Position numbers and translations under genes: made by a program. The notes beneath the pieces were generated by a model. It saw nothing but the letters and a program-made list of their open reading frames with translations, did no database searches and was not told the origin of the DNA. Below, in pieces: positions 36,730 through 49,845 of a stretch of 64,000 nt of DNA (position 1 is its first letter; each line of letters opens with the position of its first letter). The stretch is from Globodera rostochiensis (taxonomy: Eukaryota > Nematoda > Chromadorea > Rhabditida > Heteroderidae): contig JAEVLN010000020.1 in NCBI GenBank assembly GCA_018350325.1, forward strand, positions 775,796 to 839,795, given 5' to 3'.

Positions 36730-39700
36730 CTTTCCCTTTATCTCTCTTTCCCTCTCTCTCTCTTTCACTTTCTCTCTCACTCTTTTTCCCTTTCTTCTCT
36801 CTCCTTCCCTCTCTTCCTCTCTCTCCCTCTTCTTCTCTATCTCCCTCCTCTCTCTCTTTCTCTCCTCTTTCCCTTTCTCTCTCTCTCTCCCTCTCTCTCT
36901 CTTTCACTCTCTCTCTCACTCTTTTTCCCTTTCTTCTCTCTCCTTCCCTCTCTTCCTCTCTCTTCTCTATCTCCCTCCTCTCTCTCTTTCCCTTCACTCT
37001 CTCTTTCCCTCTCCATCTTTTCCTTCACTCTCTCTTTCCCTCTCCATCTTTCCCTTCACTCTCTCCCAATGTATGCCCGCCGGAGATAAAATCAAATTGG
37101 TCAAAATTTATTCCGCGCCGTTAATCAAAGTCCAGCCAACCTGAAAGTGATTGAATTCCTTTCCATTTGCGTTGTTTTATTTAGGGAATCACTCGCAAAT
37201 CATTGCCAACAAAAGTCTTTCCAATTTCTGTCTTTTTAACTTTTTAATGCTTTCTAAACCCCCCCCCCCGGCGCCCCGCAATCGATCCGTTAATGAATTG
37301 CTTTTCGTTTTGCTCCTTTTTTCTTGTTTTGCTTCTTAAAAATGCTTCATCATCCTTCGGCGATTAGTCCGTCCCGCTGCCACCGCCGACGACGTCAAAT
37401 GTTCACTCCCCCCGCCGACTTTCTTTCGTTTTCACATTCCTTTTGTTGTTTTTGCCGCTTCAAACTTTGCCCGTTCACTTTGCCCTCCGGCGACAATTTA
37501 TTTATTTATTTATTTCAATCGAAAAATTGAAGAGAACTTTTCGTTCCATTGACTTTAATTTGAATTGCTTTTTTTGTTCTTTGGCCGTCCGTCGATCGAT
37601 CTTTTTGAATTTTTCGTCTTATCTTTGGGCCCTCAGTTTTTTGGGCATTCCCCCCCCCCGAGGGGCAAACACCCAAATATAATCGAAGGTTTATTTTGTT
37701 TAAGGAAGTTTTGCAAGAAGTTAGCGCTCTTGTCCAGCGGAGCATTTCCGCTCAACAAATTGTTGACGAATCTGTGGACTACGACGACGGCGAGCAGTAC
37801 CCGGACCCATCCCTTTCATGCAGCACATCGCATTCATCCGCTGAACTTTTACGACTGACTTCTGAAGCCAAACAGTTACAAAAAGCGTTGGGAGAGAAGA
37901 TGGAGCTGTTGAATCGGTTGGAACGATTGGAGAAAACATTGGAAGAAATCTGCCGGGATAACGGAGGCTGGGATGTTATGCTGAGTCCCCAGGTCCAACT
38001 GTAATTGGAAAGATTTGAATGCATTGCCATCTTCAGATTGAAGCAGTGCTTGGGGTGTTGGCCAATTGGTTGAAGCAGTTCAGCGAAGAATTGGCGCCGG
38101 AGCTTGGCCATTTGGACGGACTTTTCTCGCAAATTGAGGGCAACTTTATGGCGGCCGAGTTGGAGGGAATGAAACGGCGATTGGGCCGCACCAGAGAACA
38201 AATTGTGGGCCTCAAACAATTGATGGAGCACAGACAGGTGAAGGCAATGAACAAACGGACTTTTGCAATTTTGACCGATTTTTTGAAATTAAAATTCAAA
38301 AAACAAAACAAAAATGTGCCTTTAAGAATGAATTCATCCATTTTTATGATCATTTTCTACAGATATTTCTCATCAAATTATGCGCCTTTAAAGCACTCGT
38401 TGAAAAGTGCAGCAGAATTGGAATTGAAAGCGTTCAAAATGAATCGATCCCTGCAAATGAAGCACAAAAATTGGTGGGAAATTAGTCAATTTGTTTTATT
38501 TTAATAAATTTCGATTCGCCAAAACAGCAACAATTGGAATTGAACTCGCTGAAGAAACAAATTTTGGGGTCGGTCACGGAACTTTTTGAGTCACAAACAA
38601 AGGCGAAAATATCGGTCCCCGACGTCGATGTTCAACAAATGATAGGCGATTTGCTGGTCGGAAACGGCGACGGCCGTTCCGTGAGAAATTCGTTAAATAT
38701 TTAAATTAAATTAATTCGTAAAGGCGTCGTCGTCCAATCACTTTCTGACGATGTCCTCGGAATTGCAATGTTCGCTGGAACGTCCGGTGGAACGTTTCGA
38801 CCCCGCCGAACTCTCTCCCGGCCAATTTCTCGGGAGAATTGCGGTCCCCCCCCCCATTCTCCCAATACCTTTAATTACCTAATTAACCCCCCCCCCCATT
38901 TCAGCAATCCATCGCATCAGAGGAAGGCTCTCTCAACGAGCTTGAGCAGTTGTCCTCCTCCAACTCTTTGGCCCCATTTCCTCCACAATCGAACACAGCC
39001 ATTGAAACTGTCCGTCTTCTCAATGAACGGTTCCAAAAACGGCGTATCGACCAACAAAACCGAATCGAAGTATTTATTGGAGAGGGTTTCCGAAACTTAA
39101 TCGGTCGATTTCTTTAAGGAAATGTTTTCTCATTGCCTGAGGGAATTTCGGGACGGATTGACGGCGCTCGAGGCGCAATTGGGCAATTCAATTGAGAGGA
39201 AAGACGTGGAAACGATGGAACTTTTGCAGCGAATTGAATATGCTGAACTCAGAAAAGTACCGTTCAAACCGGGGAATTATTAATTGTAAATGGGTGAACG
39301 CTTTGGAAGTTCAGAAATTGGAGCAGTTCAACGATTCCTTGCGAAAATTGCCGAGTGTCACCGAAACGGCATATTGGAAGCGAAAATGGGCCAAACGCTT
39401 CCAGCAGTTGCAAAGCAATTTGAATATTTTTGGAGAAAATTTAATGTCCGCGAAAGTGAGCCAAAAGGCAATTGGAAGAGAATTGGACGAACATTTGAAT
39501 TTGCAGATAGCTTTGGATGAGAGAGAGGGCCGAAAGGAGCAGAAGATGCTGCACAATTTGAGCTCATTTGGCAAATGGCTTCATTTGGTGCGATTTTGGG
39601 GCCCGACATTTAATTTAAATGATCGATTGTCCCTCCCCCGGGGGGGGGAAATCCCCCCCCCCCCCGTCCCATTGGATTTTTGTCAAAATCGGTTAAGGGG

Positions 39701-42700
39701 GGGGGGGGTAGGTAATGCGAGAACGGACGGACGAACAGAGGGCGAGGGAGCGGCGGGCGGAACTCTCCCCCCCCCCGGGGGAAAGGAAATCCCCCCCCCC
39801 CAAAATCCCCCCCCCCCTCCCCTCGGCGTCCATTTCCATTTTTTGTTTTTCAGGTCGAGAGTGAGGTTCTCCAATTACACTCTTTTTGTCAGTCAGCTGA
39901 CTTTGAACTCGACCAAAACGAAAGGCGCGTCAAATTGACGAAATTGCGTGACAATTGTGTGCAACACTTTCGATTGGTAGGGAAGGCAATTCATTTCATT
40001 CATTGCCAATTCAAATCTCTGAAATTGCTTTATTTGCTTTATTCGTTTTCATTTTTTCTAAAATATAAGCATTTGCAATATTTAAATGGGCGTATATTTT
40101 AGGGGTCGAACATCGAAAAGGCGGAGGTGCCATCAACAGAACAACAAAAAATTGGCAAAACCCGATCTTTGGTCAACTAAATTTTAGGCTTCCTCCGATT
40201 TTTGCGCCGTCTTTAGATTCTCCCCCATAAATATTGTTGGGTCTACGGCTTTCTTAGCTCCGACCCTTGGCGGCACTTTTGCCGAAGGCGATTTGATTTT
40301 TACTCCCAAAAAAAGATTCTTTTGCCAATTTTTTTATTTAAAATTAAGCCCCTCCCCTTTTTTTAGGTGGTTAAATTACAAACGCATCAATTTGCAAGCG
40401 AAGAACAGGCTGAACTGGCAAAAAAGCTGTGCCAACAATACAGAAAAGTGATGGAACAATTTGAGAAGATGCAATTGCCCATTTCCCATCTAATCCCCGT
40501 GAAGAAAACAAATGAAAAGGAAATGCTTAATGCCGTCGCCGGAGGCGTTTCGACCCGAGCTCCGTCACAAGTGGGACAGACTTTAATTCAGCGGGGGTTC
40601 TGATAAATATCGGATGCTTTTGCATCTTTTTGTGCGTTTTTGGAAATAAATGAAAAAACAAAATGCTTAACTTTAATTAATTGTTTTTCTTCAATGCTTT
40701 TAGCTTTCACTGGACTCCTCGACACCTTCCGACTTGGACAGCGACCTTGCCTCAATTCATAGTGAGGTGTTAGTCGCTGAAGCATTGTCGCATTTGTGCC
40801 AACCTTCAACTTCGTCTGCGTCGTTTGCGCCTCCGGGGCCAAGTTTAGTCCACCAACTTTCAATTGGTTTAAAATTGGACGAATTGCCAATGGACCAAAT
40901 CGAACGCGAAGTTCAACAATTGCTATTGGCCATCGACCATTTACACGCGCGTTATTACACTCCGAAACCGCTGGGGGAGGCACAACAGGACGCGGCTTCA
41001 TTGAAGGTCTGGTGCCTCCAAAACAAACGAAATTTGCCATTTTTGCAGCTTTTGGCAAAACAATTGACGGAATTGAAGACGGATTTGAACAAAATCGCAG
41101 AAATGGCCTCCGATGACAACAAAAAACAGCTGCAAAAAGTTTTGTCCAATTTGAAGAGGGAGAAAAATGGGCTGAAGCGATTTCACCGCGCATTAACTGA
41201 CGAAGTTGAAGACGAAATTGAACTTCGTACAAATTACGCGCAAACTGCAGAATATTTATTGGATTTGGACAATGAAATCCGATCAGCAGCCTCGGAAGGG
41301 CGTGTTCCACAAACATCGGCCGTACTGCCGAGGATCGAGCTGCAAATTGAAATGCTCAAAAAGCAGTGCCGAGGCATCAGAAAATACGTGGAAATGAGCG
41401 TTGATGGGTCGACATCGACGAGTCCAACGCGCAGGAAACGGATCATCTACAAATTGAGCAATTCGGTCACGACGATCATCCAGGTGATTGATTGGTTGTT
41501 GATTAATTTGACTTTTTATTTGGATGATTAAGGTTATTGAAAACAAATTGCGGCAAGAAAAGGAAGCGGCAAAGAAGCAGCACAAAAGGGACAAGTCGGA
41601 ATCCGAGACAGAGCTCAGCAACTTGCACAAAAAGTTGACTGCTCTGAAGCGGGAAACTGAGACAGAACTGGAAGTCGCGGATTTCGACGAGGACAGCAGT
41701 CCCCGTGGACATCAATCCGTTTCCAAGAAGGTGCGGTCGATAGTCATCAGAAGGTCAACAACAATTCCGGTTGAGAAGGCTTCATCCTCCAACTTATCAA
41801 CAACAATTCCGATTGAGAAGGCTTCATCCTCCAACTTATCAACAACAATTCCGATTGAGAAGGCTACGTCCGAACGAGGCAATTAAATGGACGTCTTTTT
41901 GAATAATTATTCTCTTTTTATGTTTAGAAAAAGGCATTTCCGCCTTTCTGCAACAAGTACAACAGATGGTCAAGAAGTCCGAGTTGGTTCGACAGAAATT
42001 GGAGGAATTAATTTCAACGGACGGGGAAATGCCCGAGGCCGGACAGCACCACGGGCCGTTGATACAGAAAGTTCGCAACGAACTGGACGAATTGTTGTCG
42101 GAACTGAACGGAATCAAAATGGAAGAGAATTCTTTTGTGGTGATGAACTGCAAAGACAAATTGACTCATTTGGTTGGGGCATTCGATGTTTTGGACTCCA
42201 ACTACCAGAAAAAGATGGAGCAGCAAAAGGCGTTCAGACAAATGTTGGACGAACAAAATCAGAAGATGAACGAATCGATCGGAGACGGGGAGAGACTGCT
42301 CATGGACCCGGAAGCAACACTTGAACAGTTCCAATCAGCAATAAACGACTTGGACAAGGTCGGCGACGACATTCACTCCGAAATTGTCCGAAATAAACCT
42401 CCGGCGTTTGTGTCCAACGAATTGAAGAAGGGCATTTACCACGTCAATACGATTAAACAACGGCTTATTCGAGAACATTCGCTGTCAATAGAAACGAAAA
42501 TGGCCGTGGCGGAGGGCGCGGAGAAATTGCGGCGGTTGCGCGAACAGAAAAACGAAGTCGCCGCACTTTTAAAGAACGGAGGGGCGGCCGAAGCTGTCGG
42601 AGTTTTAAAGGCAATTTAACAAAAATTAAATTTAAATTAAATTATTACAAATTTTGTTAAGGAAATGGAAATTTATGGACGAAGTCTGAAATTGGTGGCC

Positions 42701-45700
42701 GACAAATTGAAAACATTGGAAGTTGAGCTGCCGATAATAGCCGAGATTGATGAACATTTGCTGCTGATTGAAGTAAAATTAGAAAGGATGGACAAAAAAA
42801 AACATTTCATTTTTTAGGATACAAAAAAGGAAATACGAAAAAGAATGGACGAAGATCAAACTGAAGAATTACAAAAAAGCGAATGGCCTGAGAGAGTTAC
42901 GGAAGTGTTCTTGGATGTTATGCTCGTCCGGACAGAAACGGAGGATATTGAAAATGAATGCATTAAAAAAGTTGTGCTGAACATACCGAAAAAGAGGACC
43001 TGGAATGATGAAGCTGCTTCGAAGAAGGATCAGCTCCGTGAGCAGACTGCCCGGTTCAACGAGTGTTTGGTGGCGTTGGTTAGGCAGGCACACGAGAAGC
43101 TGGACGAGCCAGCTGCAATGCCACAGTCCTATGAGCAACTGTGCAATGGGCTGGACGAACCGATTGAACATGCCGAACAATTTGTCACCGAAAATGCAGC
43201 CGCAGTTGGCGAACAGGCGGCCACGCTGATCAGCTCCAACATTGCGGAGGCAAAGGAAGTGCGAGGGCGGCTAGAGCAGCGATGGCAACATTGGCTCCAG
43301 TTTGTCCGACAACGGGAGCTGGGCACAGCACAACTGGACAAGGCACGAGTTGCCATCGAGTTGGCCGAGCAGAAGGCCTGTCGAAGTCTGCCCGACGCCG
43401 AGTCGGACTACGAAAACCTAATGGTAGGTGGTTGAGTTGCTTCGTTTCAAAAGGGTTTGGAGTGCAAACTCCGATCTTGATCAGTCTGATCCAGCCCGGA
43501 TGTTGACCATGACTGGCCGAACAGTTGTTGGATCAGATAGATCATGCTCAGCGTGGAAACGCTGGTTCAGCAACACATGCACTTCTCTTTTTATGCCCTG
43601 AATTGCAGGAAGCGCAGAGCTCGCTCACTTCATTGAATGGCACCATCGACCAACTTCAGCAGTTGGCTGACAAGCTTGATCCACTGGCGATGGCGTATGC
43701 GGAAGTGCGATTCCTCGATGTGGACTTCGAGCAACTGGAGAAGCATTATGGAGATGTGCTTGGCCAAATGCTCAACGAAATTGAGCATGAAAGGGCTTTG
43801 ATGGCACAAATTGAGCGGACTGATCGGGAAACTGACGAGCTGGCGGCACAACTCCCATCGATGGAAATCAATCTGAAGGCGTTGCAGCATGTCCAACAGA
43901 CGACCATCCCTACCCTGGAGGCAAACATCGTCGTGCTGGAACAACAGAGTCAGCAACAGAAGGCGCTCAGGAAGTACGTGCTACGCTCCACTGCTGATCC
44001 CTCTCCGGATGGACTCGCACAACGCGTAGAACAGAGCAAAACTCAGGCACAGGAAGCGGCACAACAACTGGTGGACAGATCAGTTACCCGAATTCGGACT
44101 GTGCTGGTGCAAAGTCCTGCTGCTTCCGAACAGCTTCCCTCTGATCAACGGATTGATGAATGCGCGAAAGAGCTGGAGGACATACCGCTTGAACATCCAC
44201 TCAACAACGAACTCCGACAGCAATTGGAGCAGTTGAGAGGGAAAGTGAAGCGAAGAGATGCGATCCAATCGCAGATTGATGAGCGCTTGACAACCATTGG
44301 CAAGGAATTGGAAGGGTTCAGCGACCAGTTTGACAGCACAAAAATGCCGTCCAAAAGGGAGGATAAAAGGCCGAAGAAAAAGGGCAAAAGAGCTGCCGCC
44401 GACTCCGAGCAGCAGCAGCAGCAGCAGCAGAAATGCGCTGCTGAAAAGGTGCCCAGAGAAGAGCAAATCAACGAGCTTCGCAAAGCCCTGGAACGTCTGG
44501 AAAACGGGATTGTGCCGTCTTTGAGCTCGCTTCAGGACGAAGCCGTTCGGGAAGGCATTCCTTTACAGCCGACAGAAGAACAACAGCATCAACTGGTGCT
44601 GGCAAACCAAATTGTCCAAAGCTTAAAGGTGGGTGGTGTACTTTTATTTCTTTATGATAATTCATTCATTCATTTGTCAAGACTGATCTCGACAAGAGAG
44701 TGGCCGAGAATGAGCGGGCGAGCGCGGTCATCAACGAGATACGCGTGCTAAGAAGCCTTGTGGAAGGCATGGTTGTTGAACAAACTGCGGAAGAGGCGAG
44801 TCTGCAGCTGAATTTGGAGTCGGTGTCACAGCAACAGAAGGAGGTCGAAGAAGCAGCCAAAACGTTGGGTGAACAGCTCGGCAAGGTTGCGGCCAAATCG
44901 CAAGAAATCAGCAGCAACAGTTTGCACCCTGAAGAGCAAGCACTGATGAAGGAAAGCGAAGAGGAGGCCAGCAGGAAGATGGAAAGGCTGAACTCCCTCA
45001 ACACGGTGCTTCAACAACAGATTGAACTGCTCCGTGCCTGGGCCCGCGACAAGGACAGCCTCGAGTTGCGCACATCCTCGCTCATTGACGATTTTAAGAG
45101 GGTGGAGGAGAGGCGTCCGCAAGGACAGGTCACTGCAGCTGCAGCAGAACAAGAGCTGGCAAAGTTGGATGCTTTGAAGAGCGGAGTTGGCGAGGCCAGG
45201 GACGAGATGAAGCGAATGCAATGTTGGCTTGTCCAAAAGCTGCCAAAGTGTGGGAGGGCGCAGATCGAACTGCAGCTTCAGCCGGTCGAAGACAGCTTAG
45301 TGCAGCTGAACACCGACCTAGGCGGCACAATGCAGCAGCTGAACAAGTGTGTTGAGTTTGAACACAGTTTGTTGGAGGAGCGCACCGCACTACTCAATGC
45401 TCTGGACCATCTGAATGTGCAAGTGCAACTCGCTCGTGCAATTGAAGACCCACACGACCAGAGCAGCGAGATGGACAGGCTCCAGAACGAACTGGAGCAC
45501 ATTGAGCAGCAAATGCGCAATCTGGAGAACAAGTCCGTGGACCCGACACAGACAACAAGCCAAATAGCACATAGTGTCAATATCACGATGACAAGCATTG
45601 CAGATGCTCGCCATCAGTTGGAGGTGACTAAGAAGCTTCATTAGTTTTTATTCTGAATTCAATTTAAAAAAGTGCAACAATAATCCATTTCAGGCACGCA

Positions 45701-47100
45701 TTGCACAGAAGGCCAGGGATGAACATCTCCGTGAGCAGACTGCCCGGTTCAACGAGTGTTTGGTGGCGTTGGTTAGGCAGGCACACGAGAAGCTGGACGA
45801 GCCAGCTGCAATGCCACAGTCCTATGAGCAACTGTGCAATGGGCTGGACGAACCGATTGAACATGCCGAACAATTTGTCACCGAAAATGCAGCCGCAGTT
45901 GGCGAACAGGCGGCCACGCTGATCAGCTCCAACATTGCGGAGGCAAAGGAAGTGCGAGGGCGGCTAGAGCAGCGATGGCAACATTGGCTCCAGTTTGTCC
46001 GACAACGGGAGCTGGGCACAGCACAACTGGACAAGGCACGAGTTGCCATCGAGTTGGCCGAGCAGAAGGCCTGTCGAAGTCTGCCCGACGCCGAGTCGGA
46101 CTACGAAAACCTAATGGTAGGTGGTTGAGTTGCTTCGTTTCAAAAGGGTTTGGAGTGCAAACTCCGATCTTGATCAGTCTGATCCAGCCCGGATGTTGAC
46201 CATGACTGGCCGAACAGTTGTTGGATCAGATAGATCATGCTCAGCGTGGAAACGCTGGTTCAGCAACACATGCACTTCTCTTTTTATGCCCTGAATTGCA
46301 GGAAGCGCAGAGCTCGCTCACTTCATTGAATGGCACCATCGACCAACTTCAGCAGTTGGCTGACAAGCTTGATCCACTGGCGATGGCGTATGCGGAAGTG
46401 CGATTCCTCGATGTGGACTTCGAGCAACTGGAGAAGCATTATGGAGATGTGCTTGGCCAAATGCTCAACGAAATTGAGCATGAAAGGGCTTTGATGGCAC
46501 AAATTGAGCGGACTGATCGGGAAACTGACGATCTGGCGGCACAACTCCCATCGATGGAAATCAATCTGAAGGCGTTGCAGCATGTCCAACAGACGACCAT
46601 CCCTACCCTGGAGGCAAACATCGTCGTGCTGGAACAACAGAGTCAGCAACAGAAGGCGCTCAGGAAGTACGTGCTACGCTCCACTGCTGATCCCTCTCCG
46701 GATGGACTCGCACAACGCGTAGAACAGAGCAAAACTCAGGCACAGGAAGCGGCACAACAACTGGTGGACAGATCAGTTGCCCGAATTCGGACTGTGCTGG
46801 TGCAAAGTCCTGCTGCTTCCGAACAGCTTCCCTCTGATCAACGGATTGATGAATGCGCGAAAGAGCTGGAGGACATACCGCTTGAACATCCACTCAACAA
46901 CGAACTCCGACAGCAATTGGAGCAGTTGAGAGGGAAAGTGAAGCGAAGAGATGCGATCCAATCGCAGATTGATGAGCGCTTGACAACCATTGGCAAGGAA
47001 TTGGAAGGGTTCAGCGACCAGTTTGACAGCACAAAAATGCCGTCCAAAAGGGAGGATAAAAGGCCGAAGAAAAAGGGCAAAAGAGCTGCCGCCGACTCCG

Positions 47101-47131
<31 letters not shown>

Positions 47132-49798
47132 ATGCGCTGCTGAAAAGGTGCCCAGAGAAGAGCAAATCAACGAGCTTCGCAAAGCCCTGGAACGTCTGGA
47201 AAACGGGATTGTGCCGTCTTTGAGCTCGCTTCAGGACGAAGCCGTTCGGGAAGGCATTCCTTTACAGCCGACAGAAGAACAACAGCATCAACTGGTGCTG
47301 GCAAACCAAATTGTCCAAAGCTTAAAGGTGGGTGGTGTACTTTTATTTCTTTATGATAATTCATTCATTCATTTGTCAAGACTGATCTCGACAAGAGAGT
47401 GGCCGAGAATGAGCGGGCGAGCGCGGTCATCAACGAGATACGCGTGCTAAGAAGCCTTGTGGAAGGCATGGTTGTTGAACAAACTGCGGAAGAGGCGAGT
47501 CTGCAGCTGAATTTGGAGTCGGTTTCACAGCAACAGAAGGAGGTCGAAGAAGCAGCCAAAACGTTGGGTGAACAGCTCGGCAAGGTTGCGGCCAAATCGC
47601 AAGAAATCAGCAGCAACAGTTTGCACCCTGAAGAGCAAGCACTGATGAAGGAAAGCGAAGAGGAGGCCAGCAGGAAGATGGAAAGGCTGAACTCCCTCAA
47701 CACGGTGCTTCAACAACAGATTGAACTGCTCCGTGCCTGGGCCCGCGACAAGGACAGCCTCGAGTTGCGCACATCCTCGCTCATTGACGATTTTAAGAGG
47801 GTGGAGGAGAGGCGTCCGCAAGGACAGGTCACTGCAGCTGCAGCAGAACAAGAGCTGGCAAAGTTGGATGCTTTGAAGAGCGGAGTTGGCGAGGCCAGGG
47901 ACGAGATGAAGCGAATGCAATGTTGGCTTGTCCAAAAGCTGCCAAAGTGTGGGAGGGCGCAGATCGAACTGCAGCTTCAGCCGGTCGAAGACAGCTTAGT
48001 GCAGCTGAACACCGACCTAGGCGGCACAATGCAGCAGCTGAACAAGTGTGTTGAGTTTGAACACAGTTTGTTGGAGGAGCGCACCGCACTACTCAATGCT
48101 CTGGACCATCTGAATGTGCAAGTGCAACTCGCTCGTGCAATTGAAGACCCACACGACCAGAGCAGCGAGATGGACAGGCTCCAGAACGAACTGGAGCACA
48201 TTGAGCAGCAAATGCGCAATCTGGAGAACAAGTCCGTGGACCCGACACAGACAACAAGCCAAATAGCACATAGTGTCAATATCACGATGACAAGCATTGC
48301 AGATGCTCGCCATCAGTTGGAGGTGACTAAGAAGCTTCATTAGTTTTTATTCTGAATTCAATTTAAAAAAGTGCAACAATAATCCATTTCAGGCACGCAT
48401 TGCACAGAAGGCCAGGGATGAACATCTCCGTGAGCAGACTGCCCGGTTCAACGAGTGTTTGGTGGCGTTGGTTAGGCAGGCACACGAGAAGCTGGACGAG
48501 CCAGCTGCAATGCCACAGTCCTATGAGCAACTGTGCAATGGGCTGGACGAACCGATTGAACATGCCGAACAATTTGTCACCGAAAATGCAGCCGCAGTTG
48601 GCGAACAGGCGGCCACGCTGATCAGCTCCAACATTGCGGAGGCAAAGGAAGTGCGAGGGCGGCTAGAGCAGCGATGGCAACATTGGCTCCAGTTTGTCCG
48701 ACAACGGGAGCTGGGCACAGCACAACTGGACAAGGCACGAGTTGCCATCGAGTTGGCCGAGCAGAAGGCCTGTCGAAGTCTGCCCGACGCCGAGTCGGAC
48801 TACGAAAACCTAATGGTAGGTGGTTGAGTTGCTTCGTTTCAAAAGGGTTTGGAGTGCAAACTCCGATCTTGATCAGTCTGATCCAGCCCGGATGTTGACC
48901 ATGACTGGCCGAACAGTTGTTGGATCAGATAGATCATGCTCAGCGTGGAAACGCTGGTTCAGCAACACATGCACTTCTCTTTTTATGCCCTGAATTGCAG
49001 GAAGCGCAGAGCTCGCTCACTTCATTGAATGGCACCATCGACCAACTTCAGCAGTTGGCTGACAAGCTTGATCCACTGGCGATGGCGTATGCGGAAGTGC
49101 GATTCCTCGATGTGGACTTCGAGCAACTGGAGAAGCATTATGGAGATGTGCTTGGCCAAATGCTCAACGAAATTGAGCATGAAAGGGCTTTGATGGCACA
49201 AATTGAGCGGACTGATCGGGAAACTGACGATCTGGCGGCACAACTCCCATCGATGGAAATCAATCTGAAGGCGTTGCAGCATGTCCAACAGACGACCATC
49301 CCTACCCTGGAGGCAAACATCGTCGTGCTGGAACAACAGAGTCAGCAACAGAAGGCGCTCAGGAAGTACGTGCTACGCTCCACTGCTGATCCCTCTCCGG
49401 ATGGACTCGCACAACGCGTAGAACAGAGCAAAACTCAGGCACAGGAAGCGGCACAACAACTGGTGGACAGATCAGTTGCCCGAATTCGGACTGTGCTGGT
49501 GCAAAGTCCTGCTGCTTCCGAACAGCTTCCCTCTGATCAACGGATTGATGAATGCGCGAAAGAGCTGGAGGACATACCGCTTGAACATCCACTCAACAAC
49601 GAACTCCGACAGCAATTGGAGCAGTTGAGAGGGAAAGTGAAGCGAAGAGATGCGATCCAATCGCAGATTGATGAGCGCTTGACAACCATTGGCAAGGAAT
49701 TGGAAGGGTTCAGCGACCAGTTTGACAGCACAAAAATGCCGTCCAAAAGGGAGGATAAAAGGCCGAAGAAAAAGGGCAAAAGAGCTGCCGCCGACTCC

Positions 49799-49845
<47 letters not shown>

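Noticed and set aside
36530..37089. Arg/Glu-rich minus ORF and Leu/Ser-rich plus ORF
   Set aside because: Both are translations of the CT-rich intron tract.
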